From an uncultured Collinsella sp. (lineage in GTDB: Bacteria; Actinomycetota; Coriobacteriia; Coriobacteriales; Coriobacteriaceae): 10,221 nt of DNA. The notes below the pieces were generated by a model that ran no database searches, was not told where the DNA came from, and saw only the letters and a list, made by a program, of their open reading frames with translations. Below, one piece after another: positions 1 through 8,902 of the stretch (positions within the stretch are counted from its first letter, which is position 1; each line of letters opens with the position of its first letter). The translations under genes and the position numbers were made by a program. The stretch covers positions 1-10,221 of the forward strand of contig CAUDDU010000016.1 of the NCBI GenBank assembly GCA_958448375.1. The letters are read 5' to 3'.

Positions 1-1
1 G

Positions 2-808
2 TGCCTGGCGTTTATGATCGGGTTCGTGATCCCTTTTATCCAGGGCTTCTATCTCTCGTTCTGCCAGTTTATTACCATTAACAACGCGCACTTTGTCGGT
101 ATCGCGAACTACGTGCGCGCGCTGTCCGATCCGCAGTTTGCCACGTCGTTCTTCTTTACCGTGGCGTTTGCCTTCCTGTCGACGGTGCTCATCAACGTGA
201 TCGCCCTGGCAATTGCGCAGGCGCTTACCCGCAAGGCGCTCAAAGGCACCAACATCTTCCGTACGATTTTCTTTATGCCTAACCTGATCGGCGGCATCGT
301 GCTGGGCTACATCTGGCAGATTCTGATCAACTGCCTGCTCTCCAACGTGGGCGCCCAGCTCATTGCCCTTAACTCCGCCGCCGGCTTCTGGGGCCTTATC
401 ATCCTGACCCTGTGGCAGCAGGTCGGCTACATGATGATCATCTACATCGCTGGTCTGCAGTCCATTCCGTCCGACTACATCGAGGCCGCCAAGGTCGACG
501 GTGCCACGGCATGGCAGACGTTTTGGAAGGTTAAGATCCCTAACCTGATGCCGACCATCACCATCTGCTTGTTCCTGTCCATCACCAACGGCTTTAAGCT
601 GTTCGACCAGAACCTCGCCCTTACCGGTGGTGCCCCCGCGCACTCCACCGAGATGCTCGCCCTGAACATCTACAACACGTTCTACTCACGTGCCGGCATC
701 GCATGGCAGGGCATTGGCCAGGCCAAGGCCGTTGTCTTCTGCATCCTGGTCGTAGCCATCTCCATGATTCAGCTTAAGGCCACGAGGTCCAAGGAGGTGC
801 AGCAGTAA
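2..808 (+). CDS. Sugar ABC transporter permease, MalF-type (5' end cut by window edge)
   Basis: This is an inner-membrane permease subunit of a carbohydrate ABC importer (CUT1-like, MalF/UgpA group). The reading frame is open from base 2, and the ATG at base 14 falls inside the first hydrophobic segment (LAFMIGFVIPFIQGFYLSF). The true start therefore lies upstream, and I estimate 20-35 residues are missing against the usual length of about 290. Counting from that internal Met, hydrophobic segments lie near residues 1-18, 45-70, 88-110, 124-148, 180-195 and 238-252. The EAA loop that docks onto the ATPase is clear at residues 157-180 (EAAKVDGA...KVKIPNLMP). The later FKLFDQNLALTGGAP stretch is typical of oligosaccharide permeases. 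Its TAA stop overlaps the next gene's ATG by one base (TAATG), so the two are probably translationally coupled. The family is clear; the substrate cannot be read from the sequence. Confidence 0.93.
   Translation, partial: CLAFMIGFVIPFIQGFYLSFCQFITINNAHFVGIANYVRALSDPQFATSFFFTVAFAFLSTVLINVIALAIAQALTRKALKGTNIFRTIFFMPNLIGGIVLGYIWQILINCLLSNVGAQLIALNSAAGFWGLIILTLWQQVGYMMIIYIAGLQSIPSDYIEAAKVDGATAWQTFWKVKIPNLMPTITICLFLSITNGFKLFDQNLALTGGAPAHSTEMLALNIYNTFYSRAGIAWQGIGQAKAVVFCILVVAISMIQLKATRSKEVQQ
791..799 (+). promoter_or_regulatory. Strong Shine-Dalgarno for the second permease
   Basis: AAGGAGGTG is an almost complete match to the anti-Shine-Dalgarno sequence and lies 8 bases before the ATG at 808. 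It sits inside the last codons of the preceding permease. It supports the 808 start and independent reinitiation of the second permease. Confidence 0.85.
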
Positions 809-1647
809 TGAAACGCGATAAGGCTATTAATCGCGCGCTCTCGATCTTCTTTACGATTCTGTCGCTCGCATGGATCTACCCTGTGTTCATGATTGCTCTC
901 AATTCCTTTAAGAAAGCGACCGCAATCAGCACCACCACGGCGTTCGATCTGCTCACGCCCGAGACGTTCAACGGCCTTGCAAACTACGTGCACGCCCTTA
1001 ACGAGCAGGGCTTTGCCTCGGCATTTATGTACTCGCTCATCATCACGGTCACGTCGGTCGTGCTGATCTTGGTGTGCTGCTCCATGTGCGCTTGGTACGT
1101 GGTTCGCGTCAACAGCAAGATCTCGAACTTCTTCTATTACCTGTTCGTGTTCTCGATGGTCGTACCGTTCCAGATGCTCATGTTCACGCTGTCCAATTTG
1201 GCGGACCGCATCGGCTTCAACACGCCGTTCAACATCTGCTTTATCTACCTCGGCTTTGGCGCGGGCCTGGCGGTCTTTATGTTCGCCGGCTTTGTAAAGA
1301 ACATCCCACTCGAGATCGAGGAGGCGGCCATGATCGACGGCTGCAACCCGGTCCAGGTGTTCTTTAAGATCGTCCTTCCCATCATGAAGCCCACCTATCT
1401 TTCGGTTGGCATTCTCGAGACCATGTGGGTCTGGAACGACTACCTGCTGCCCTACCTTACGCTCGACTCCACCAAGTACAAGACCATTCCTATCTTGATC
1501 CAGTACTTCCGCGGCGGCTATGGCCACGTCGAGCTCGGCCCCATGATGGCCTGCATCATGATGGTCGTTATCCCCATCGTCATCATGTACATCCTCTGCC
1601 AGAAGTACATCATCGACGGCGTGGTGGCAGGTGCCGTCAAGGGCTGA
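808..1647 (+). CDS. Sugar ABC transporter permease, MalG-type
   Basis: This is the second membrane subunit of the importer, which pairs with the preceding permease to form the translocation pore. It has 279 residues, the normal size for MalG/UgpE-type permeases. Hydrophobic segments lie near residues 10-32, 72-97, 107-128, 140-162, 197-215 and 245-265. The EAA loop is well conserved at residues 171-195 (EEAAMIDGCNPVQVFFKIVLP...), and the protein ends in the family's usual tail (QKYIIDGVVAGAVKG). The start at 808 is fixed by a near-perfect ribosome binding site and the one-base overlap with the upstream permease. A 68-base gap containing a perfect inverted repeat separates it from the ATPase gene. 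Gene order permease-permease-ATPase fits one operon, with the substrate-binding protein presumably upstream of the window. Specificity is unknown. Confidence 0.95.
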   Translation: MKRDKAINRALSIFFTILSLAWIYPVFMIALNSFKKATAISTTTAFDLLTPETFNGLANYVHALNEQGFASAFMYSLIITVTSVVLILVCCSMCAWYVVRVNSKISNFFYYLFVFSMVVPFQMLMFTLSNLADRIGFNTPFNICFIYLGFGAGLAVFMFAGFVKNIPLEIEEAAMIDGCNPVQVFFKIVLPIMKPTYLSVGILETMWVWNDYLLPYLTLDSTKYKTIPILIQYFRGGYGHVELGPMMACIMMVVIPIVIMYILCQKYIIDGVVAGAVKG

Positions 1648-1671
1648 TGCCGTAACTGTTTTGCAAGTTTC

Positions 1672-1698
1672 TGCGGCGCCCCTCAGCGCGGCGCCGCA
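1672..1698 (+). promoter_or_regulatory. Intercistronic hairpin between second permease and ATPase
   Basis: A perfect 9-base inverted repeat, TGCGGCGCC (1672-1680) and GGCGCCGCA (1690-1698), flanks a 9-base loop. No T-run follows, so it does not look like an intrinsic terminator. It ends 4 bases before the ATPase ribosome binding site (GAAAGG, 1703-1708). Hairpins in this position can stabilise upstream mRNA ends or tune expression between operon genes; that role here is inference. Confidence 0.6.
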
Positions 1699-1715
1699 CA
1701 TCGAAAGGTAAAGAC

Positions 1716-2915
<1,200 letters not shown>

Positions 2916-2983
2916 GCCCGATCCAATCAGGCCCTCCTTTTGGGCGACTGCGGCTTTGCCATCCTTTTGCCGTGGTCACATAT

Positions 2984-3028
2984 AAGGCTCCCCTCCCGTC
3001 CGCTGGGCGAGAGGGGGAGCCTTTCCTT
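2984..3028 (+). terminator. Intrinsic terminator of the ABC transporter operon
   Basis: A perfect 10-bp stem, AAGGCTCCCC (2984-2993) with GGGGAGCCTT (3014-3023), encloses an inner arm that can also pair (CGTCC 2997-3001 with GGGCG 3005-3009). It is followed by TTTCCTT. The T-run is short, so termination may be incomplete. It lies about 70 bases after the ATPase stop. Two weaker hairpins (GCCC/GGGC at 2931-2945 and CGGC/GCCG at 2951-2972) lie between. Confidence 0.75.
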
Positions 3029-3053
3029 GTGCTGGGGCCGTTCATCTGCCGGT

Positions 3054-3114
3054 TTGTCTTGATCTGTAACAGGAGGAGGGCCAAATTGGGTCTAGATGTT
3101 ACAGATTGAGACAG
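3054..3114 (+). repeat. Palindromic repeat unit 1
   Basis: The left arm GTCTTGATCTGTAACA (3056-3071) and right arm TGTTACAGATTGAGAC (3097-3112) pair fully in plus-strand RNA, with two adjacent G-U wobbles in the stem. Two further flanking pairs, one of them G-U, extend it to 18 bp. The 25-base centre contains a short inner hairpin, GGCC (3079-3082) with GGTC (3089-3092). Confidence 0.85.
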
Positions 3115-3135
3115 CATCGAGCTGCCTATCCTTTC

Positions 3136-3192
3136 ATCTCGATCTGTAGCACGGGAGGCTGATTTCGGCAGCTACCTGTTACAGAACGAGAT
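3136..3192 (+). repeat. Palindromic repeat unit 2 (most diverged)
   Basis: The left arm is ATCTCGATCTGTAGCA (3136-3151) and the right arm TGTTACAGAACGAGAT (3177-3192). The stem has one A-A mismatch and one G-U pair. Its outermost pair is A-U where units 1 and 4 have G-C. The centre holds a perfect inner hairpin, GCTG (3158-3161) with CAGC (3169-3172). Confidence 0.85.
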
Positions 3193-3212
3193 TGTATTAG
3201 CCGGCTTATCCT

Positions 3213-3275
3213 TTTGTCTCGATCTGTAACAGTAAGGGCGGATTTCAGACGTTAGATGTTACAGATTGAGATAAA
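3213..3275 (+). repeat. Palindromic repeat unit 3
   Basis: The left arm GTCTCGATCTGTAACA (3216-3231) and right arm TGTTACAGATTGAGAT (3257-3272) form a 19-bp stem in plus-strand RNA once the flanking TTT/AAA is added, with two G-U wobbles. The central 25 bases show only a weak inner pairing (around 3237-3240 with 3250-3253). Confidence 0.85.
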
Positions 3276-3294
3276 CCCTAGGGAAAGGACCGGT

Positions 3295-3355
3295 TTGTCT
3301 TGATCTGTAACAGGTAGGGCCGTTTTGGCCGAGTAGGTGTTACAGATTGAGACGA
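3295..3355 (+). repeat. Palindromic repeat unit 4
   Basis: The left arm GTCTTGATCTGTAACA (3297-3312) and right arm TGTTACAGATTGAGAC (3338-3353) are identical to unit 1. The centre differs and carries a perfect inner hairpin, GGCC (3318-3321) with GGCC (3327-3330) around GTTTT. It lies 34 bases before the A-run of the glgP terminator. Confidence 0.85.
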
Positions 3356-3388
3356 TTTTGTCGAGGCGGGCCACGGGCAACACGCGGG

Positions 3389-3424
3389 CAAAAAAGCGGA
3401 GCCGCGTTGCCGCGACTCCGCTTT
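3389..3424 (-). terminator. Intrinsic terminator of glgP
   Basis: Read on the minus strand, AAAGCGGAG (3416-3424 in plus coordinates) pairs with CTCCGCTTT (3393-3401). One mismatch follows, then CGCG/CGCG around a four-base loop. Six T residues follow the stem on the minus strand (AAAAAA at 3390-3395 on plus). It begins 26 bases past the glgP stop codon and is a textbook rho-independent terminator. Confidence 0.92.
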
Positions 3425-3450
3425 CAAGAGGATGGGTAAAGGAAACGAAA

Positions 3451-5718
<2,268 letters not shown>

Positions 5719-5754
5719 GTTTCCTCCTGTGGTGAGTTGACGACATGTCAGAAA

Positions 5755-5799
5755 TTCAAAAGAAGCCCGCGCGAGGGGATTGGGGTGGCCTCGCGCGGG
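5755..5799 (-). terminator. Hairpin between malQ and glgP, terminator or attenuator
   Basis: A perfect 11-bp GC-rich stem, CCCGCGCGAGG (5766-5776) with CCTCGCGCGGG (5789-5799), encloses a 12-base loop. On the minus strand it is followed by CTTCTTTTGAATTT, a broken T-run. It lies about 50 bases after the malQ stop. Only about 37 bases remain before the glgP start, and I see no convincing promoter there. It may therefore terminate partially, lowering glgP relative to malQ, or protect the malQ mRNA end. Confidence 0.72.
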
Positions 5800-5847
5800 A
5801 AAAGCGTTCGCGTCCGCACGGTGGGGTGGGGTCGGGCGCGGTGGCTC

Positions 5848-7353
5848 CTATTGGGGAAGCTCGATTTCGGCTTCCGACGGGATGCGGAAGTAGGTCTCGG
5901 TCCAGTCGGTGAGTTTGTGCTCGAGCTCGCGGGTGATGGCGCCGTCGAGCATGCGCCAGGTCCAGTTGCCGCCCAGCGTGGCAGGGGTGTTGATGCGCGC
6001 CTCGTTGCCCAAGTTGAGCAGGTCCTGCATGGTGTAGATGCACGTGTCGCTCACGCTGGCGGCGATGGTGCGATTGAGTGCATCTGCCATGGGTTCGCCG
6101 GCCTGCTGATGGGTGTACAGGGCTGCCTGCTCGCGCTGACGCGGGGTGGCCGTTCCCTCATACCAGCCGCGTGCCGTTTCGTTGTCATGCGTTCCGACGT
6201 AGGCGACGGTGTTGGCAATGTAGTTGTGCGGCAGGTAGTACGAGTTGGTGCCCTCAAAGGCAAACTGCAGGATCTTCATGCCAGGGAAGCCCGTGGTGTC
6301 GCGCATGTCGATGACACCAGGGGTAAGAAAGCCCAGGTCTTCGGCAATGATGGGAAGCGTGCCGAGCTTTTCCTCGAGCGCCTTGAAGAACTTGAGGCCG
6401 GGTCCCTGCGTCCATGAACCATATGACGAATCGGGAGAGGAGAACGGCACCTCCCAAAATGCCTCGAAACCGCGGAAGTGGTCCAGACGGATGATGTCGT
6501 ACATGTCGAGGGCGGCTCGGATGCGGCCTTCCCACCAGGAGAAACCGTCTGCTTCCATGGCATCCCAGTCATAGATGGGATTGCCCCAATACTGGCCGGT
6601 GGCCGAGAACTGATCGGGCGGTGTTCCCGCGACGCTGACGGGATTGCCTGCGGCGTCGATCTTAAAGAGCTCAGGTGTGGCCCACATCTCGACGGAGTCA
6701 CGCGAGACATAGATGGGTAGGTCGCCGATGATGAGAATGTCGCGCTCGTTGGCATAGGCCTTGAGGCGGCTCCACTGGCGATCGAAGAAGTACTGCGTCA
6801 TCTGGTGGTAAAGCATGCGCTCGGGATGGGCGGCGCAGACCCTGCTGGATGCATCGCCGCGGCGGCGGAGTTTCTCGGGCCACTCCCAAAAGGCCTTGAG
6901 CCCGCACTCCTCTTTGACGGTCATGAACTCACAGTAGGGGATGAGCCAGTCCTCGTTGGCCTGGATAAAGTCATCGAAATCGGCCGGCTTGTCGGCAGCA
7001 AAGCGCTCAGCGGCGCGGTCGAGAATCTGACGGCGGCCGCCAAAGATAGCGCCATAGTCGACATTGCTGGGGTCGGATCCCAGATACACACCATCGATAT
7101 CGCACTGCTCCAGATAGCCGGCTTCGATAAGCTCGGCAAAGTCGATAAAGTTGGGGTTGCCCGCGCGGGCCGAGAACGACTGATAGGGCGAATCGCCATA
7201 GCTGGTCGTCGTAAGGGGCAGAATCTGCCAGTAATGTTGTTTGCACGAGGCGAGAAAATCGACGAAGTCGTAGGCATTCCAGCCAAAGCCGCCGATTCCG
7301 TATGGTCCGGGCAGAGATGAGACGGGCATGAGGACGCCGCTTGCACGCTCCAT
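5848..7353 (-). CDS. malQ: 4-alpha-glucanotransferase (amylomaltase, GH77)
   Basis: This cytoplasmic enzyme transfers alpha-1,4-glucan segments between maltooligosaccharides, releasing glucose and making longer chains that GlgP can attack. Counting from the ATG at 7353 (501 residues), the GH77 catalytic residues are visible: nucleophile D291 in IIRLDHFRG, acid/base E338 in IIAEDLG and D390 in GTHDNET. The N-terminus reads MERASGVLMPVSSLPGPYGIG, the standard amylomaltase opening, with YGDSPYQSFSARAGNPNFID soon after. The frame extends five codons further to a TTG at 7368, but AGAAGG abuts that codon too closely to serve it. GGTGAG (7361-7366 on plus) lies 7 bases before the ATG, so I prefer the ATG. 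The gene is followed by a hairpin and then glgP on the same strand. A promoter candidate lies about 80 bases upstream. Confidence 0.96.
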   Translation of the reverse strand: MERASGVLMPVSSLPGPYGIGGFGWNAYDFVDFLASCKQHYWQILPLTTTSYGDSPYQSFSARAGNPNFIDFAELIEAGYLEQCDIDGVYLGSDPSNVDYGAIFGGRRQILDRAAERFAADKPADFDDFIQANEDWLIPYCEFMTVKEECGLKAFWEWPEKLRRRGDASSRVCAAHPERMLYHQMTQYFFDRQWSRLKAYANERDILIIGDLPIYVSRDSVEMWATPELFKIDAAGNPVSVAGTPPDQFSATGQYWGNPIYDWDAMEADGFSWWEGRIRAALDMYDIIRLDHFRGFEAFWEVPFSSPDSSYGSWTQGPGLKFFKALEEKLGTLPIIAEDLGFLTPGVIDMRDTTGFPGMKILQFAFEGTNSYYLPHNYIANTVAYVGTHDNETARGWYEGTATPRQREQAALYTHQQAGEPMADALNRTIAASVSDTCIYTMQDLLNLGNEARINTPATLGGNWTWRMLDGAITRELEHKLTDWTETYFRIPSEAEIELPQ

Positions 7354-7360
7354 GAATGCG

Positions 7361-7366
7361 CTCACC
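7361..7366 (-). promoter_or_regulatory. Ribosome binding site that favours the malQ ATG start
   Basis: On the minus strand GGTGAG lies 7 bases before the ATG at 7353 and matches the GGTGA part of the ideal Shine-Dalgarno sequence. The nearby AGAAGG (7369-7374) is 15 bases from that ATG and directly abuts the alternative TTG, so neither pairing is good. Confidence 0.55.
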
Positions 7367-7438
7367 AACCTTCTTGTTGTGGGGTCGGCCTGCCGATAAG
7401 TGTGCAGTCCGCCTCCGATGTTCTGATTCGATATGCCT

Positions 7439-7468
7439 ATTGTAAAACATGTTGTTTAAACATGTACA
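7439..7468 (-). promoter_or_regulatory. Candidate malQ promoter with palindromic operator-like spacer
   Basis: On the minus strand a -10 box TACAAT (7439-7444 on plus, 5 of 6 consensus matches) lies 18 bases after TGTACA (7463-7468, 4 of 6 to TTGACA). The spacer contains the perfect 10-base palindrome TGTTTAAACA (7453-7462). ACATGT, itself palindromic, occurs at 7447-7452 and 7460-7465. Symmetry placed between the -35 and -10 boxes suggests a repressor site, but I cannot assign a regulator. The predicted leader is about 80 bases long. Confidence 0.5.
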
Positions 7469-7517
7469 GGCAAGATAAAAAAGTTGGTCGATTTTCGGCG
7501 AATGGTTACATGCCATG

Positions 7518-7551
7518 AAAAAGCCCCGACCTCAAAACGTGAGATCGGGGC
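7518..7551 (-). terminator. Intrinsic terminator of galE
   Basis: On the minus strand a 12-bp stem with one G-U pair forms between bases 7540-7551 and 7523-7534 (GCCCCGA...TCGGGGC core) around a 5-base loop. Five T residues follow (AAAAA at 7518-7522 on plus). It begins 22 bases after the galE stop and separates galE from malQ transcriptionally. Confidence 0.92.
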
Positions 7552-7573
7552 AAGAGCGGTATGTAGGTTTTTG

Positions 7574-8635
7574 CTACTCGGCGTCGGCGAAGCCGTTGGG
7601 GTTGTGGCTCTGCCAGTTCCAGCTATCGCGGCACATATCCGCGATGTTGTACTGAGCCTTCCAGCCCATCATGCGCTCGGCCTTTGAGGCATCGCACCAG
7701 TTGGCGGCGATATCGCCGGCGCGGCGCTCGCGAATCACATAGGGCAGCTCCTTGCCGCAGGCCTTGGAGAAGGCGGCGACGACCTCGAGTACCGAGGTAC
7801 CGGTGCCGGTGCCCAGGTTAAAGATCTCGACGCCGGTCTTGCCGTTCATCCAGTTGAGGGCGGCAACGTGGCCCGAGGCTAGGTCGCAAACGTGGATATA
7901 GTCGCGCACGCCGGTGCCGTCGGGGGTGGGGTAGTCATTGCCAAAGACCTGAACGGCCTCGAGCTTGCCCACGGCAACCTGCGCGACATAGGGCACCAGG
8001 TTGTTGGGGATGCCCTTGGGGTCCTCGCCGATCAGGCCCGACGGATGGGCGCCGATGGGGTTGAAGTAGCGGAGCAGCACAACGTCCCACTCGGGGTCGG
8101 CGGTGTGGACGTCCATAAGGATCTGCTCGATCATCCACTTGGTCCAGCCATAGGGGTTGGTTGCGGGCTTCTTGGGGTCTTCCTCGGTGACGGGCGGGTT
8201 GTCCGGGTCGCCGTAGACGGTCGAGGAGCTCGAGAAGATGATGGACTTGCAGCCATGGTTGCGCATGACGTCGATGAGCACCAGGGTGTTCTCGATGTTG
8301 TTGTGGTAGTACTCGACGGGCTTGCTCACCGACTCGCCAACGGCCTTAAAGCCGGCGAAGTGGATGACGCGGTCGATCTGATGGGCGTCGAAGATCTTGT
8401 TCATGGCCTCGCGGTCGAGCACGTTGGCCTCGTAGAAGGTGAGGTTCTTGGCAGCCTCTTCGCCCACGATGGTCTTGACGCGGTCGACGGCGACGGCGCT
8501 GGAGTTGGAGAGGTCGTCGACGATGACGACCTGGTAGCCGCCCTCGAGCAGCTGAACGACGGTGTGCGAGCCGATAAAGCCGGCGCCACCGGTTACGAGG
8601 ACGCAGGTGTCTTTGGGGTCGAGTGCTTTGGACAT
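7574..8635 (-). CDS. galE: UDP-glucose 4-epimerase
   Basis: This cytoplasmic NAD-dependent epimerase interconverts UDP-glucose and UDP-galactose (Leloir pathway and supply of sugar nucleotides for envelope glycans). It is a typical extended short-chain dehydrogenase of 353 residues. It has the dinucleotide motif TGGAGFIGS (15-23), SSSSTVYG (135-142) containing the catalytic Ser/Thr region, and the YxxxK pair in PYGWTK (Y162, K166). NNLVPYVAQVA (211-221) and GTGVRDYIHVCDLA (240-253) are GalE hallmarks. At the position matching E. coli Tyr299 and human Cys307 it carries Asn (N312 in GDIAANWCDAS), so acceptance of N-acetylated substrates is possible but unproven. The start is supported by AGGAG (8641-8645 on plus) 5 bases before the ATG. 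It is monocistronic, with its own terminator, and is divergent from the downstream cell-wall gene. Confidence 0.97.
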   Translation of the reverse strand: MSKALDPKDTCVLVTGGAGFIGSHTVVQLLEGGYQVVIVDDLSNSSAVAVDRVKTIVGEEAAKNLTFYEANVLDREAMNKIFDAHQIDRVIHFAGFKAVGESVSKPVEYYHNNIENTLVLIDVMRNHGCKSIIFSSSSTVYGDPDNPPVTEEDPKKPATNPYGWTKWMIEQILMDVHTADPEWDVVLLRYFNPIGAHPSGLIGEDPKGIPNNLVPYVAQVAVGKLEAVQVFGNDYPTPDGTGVRDYIHVCDLASGHVAALNWMNGKTGVEIFNLGTGTGTSVLEVVAAFSKACGKELPYVIRERRAGDIAANWCDASKAERMMGWKAQYNIADMCRDSWNWQSHNPNGFADAE

Positions 8636-8672
8636 GTAGTCTCCTATCGAATCAGGAACACTTCTTCAGGGG

Positions 8673-8678
8673 AGTATA
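8673..8678 (-). promoter_or_regulatory. Candidate -10 box for galE
   Basis: On the minus strand TATACT (5 of 6 matches to TATAAT) lies 37 bases before the galE ATG. The matching -35 is weak (TTTTGG at 8695-8700 on plus, 16-base spacer), so this is a tentative call. Confidence 0.4.
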
Positions 8679-8830
8679 GCGCAGGCAGGGGCACCCAAAA
8701 CGTGCAGGGCAGGAAAAGCAGATGAACATGCTAACGTACTCATTGAAATGTTTGGCGTGGGCATACCCTCGACCTTCACGTTTATATACGAGCCGCCGAC
8801 CATACGGTTTGCTGCCGTTCGTGGAAATCG

Positions 8831-8858
8831 TTGGGATGCGCCGGATGTACGCTAATAT
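8831..8858 (+). promoter_or_regulatory. Weak promoter candidate for the cell-wall hydrolase gene
   Basis: TTGGGA (8831-8836) and TAATAT (8853-8858) are separated by 16 bases, with AT-rich sequence following up to the ribosome binding site (GGAG, 8894-8897). TATAAA at 8876-8881 is an alternative -10 with no good -35. The 267-base divergent region also holds a small inverted repeat (ACGG/CCGT, around 8804-8818). I see no other gene in it. Confidence 0.3.
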
Positions 8859-8902
8859 GTATGAGTTGAGCGACATATAAATAAACATGTAACGGAGTAG
8901 AT

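Larger units (their letters stand above)
3054..3355. repeat. Tandem array of four long imperfect palindromes, period 80-81 bp
   Basis: Four units share arms ending in GATCTGTAACA (left) and TGTTACAGA (right). The left GATCTGTA begins at 3061, 3141, 3221 and 3302, and the right TGTTACAG begins at 3097, 3177, 3257 and 3338, giving periods of 80, 80 and 81. In every unit the 16-base arms enclose exactly 25 bases. Linkers of 23-24 bases are partly conserved: a TATCCTTT motif precedes units 2 and 3, and CCGGTTT precedes units 1 and 4. Units 1 and 4 share an identical 25-base stretch (3049-3073 and 3290-3314). No plausible coding frame occupies the array. It lies between two convergent terminators. 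It could be a genus-specific palindromic repeat family, a structured RNA or a cluster of protein-binding sites. Its function is unknown. Confidence 0.92.

Noticed and set aside
769..1701. A 310-codon minus-strand frame across the second permease
   Set aside because: The composition is implausible (very rich in Asp, His and Arg), it has no domain, and it overlaps an unambiguous permease.
3054..3355. CRISPR array
   Set aside because: The units are internally inverted, the segments between arms are a constant 25 and 23-24 bases and partly conserved, and no cas gene is nearby.
3054..3355. Type III toxin-antitoxin RNA repeat array
   Set aside because: Those antitoxins are tandem RNA repeats next to a ToxN-type toxin gene. 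Neither flank encodes one; the neighbours are an ABC ATPase and glgP.
7354..7368. Upstream TTG/GTG starts for malQ
   Set aside because: AGAAGG abuts these codons with too little spacing, and family N-termini begin at the Met encoded at 7353.
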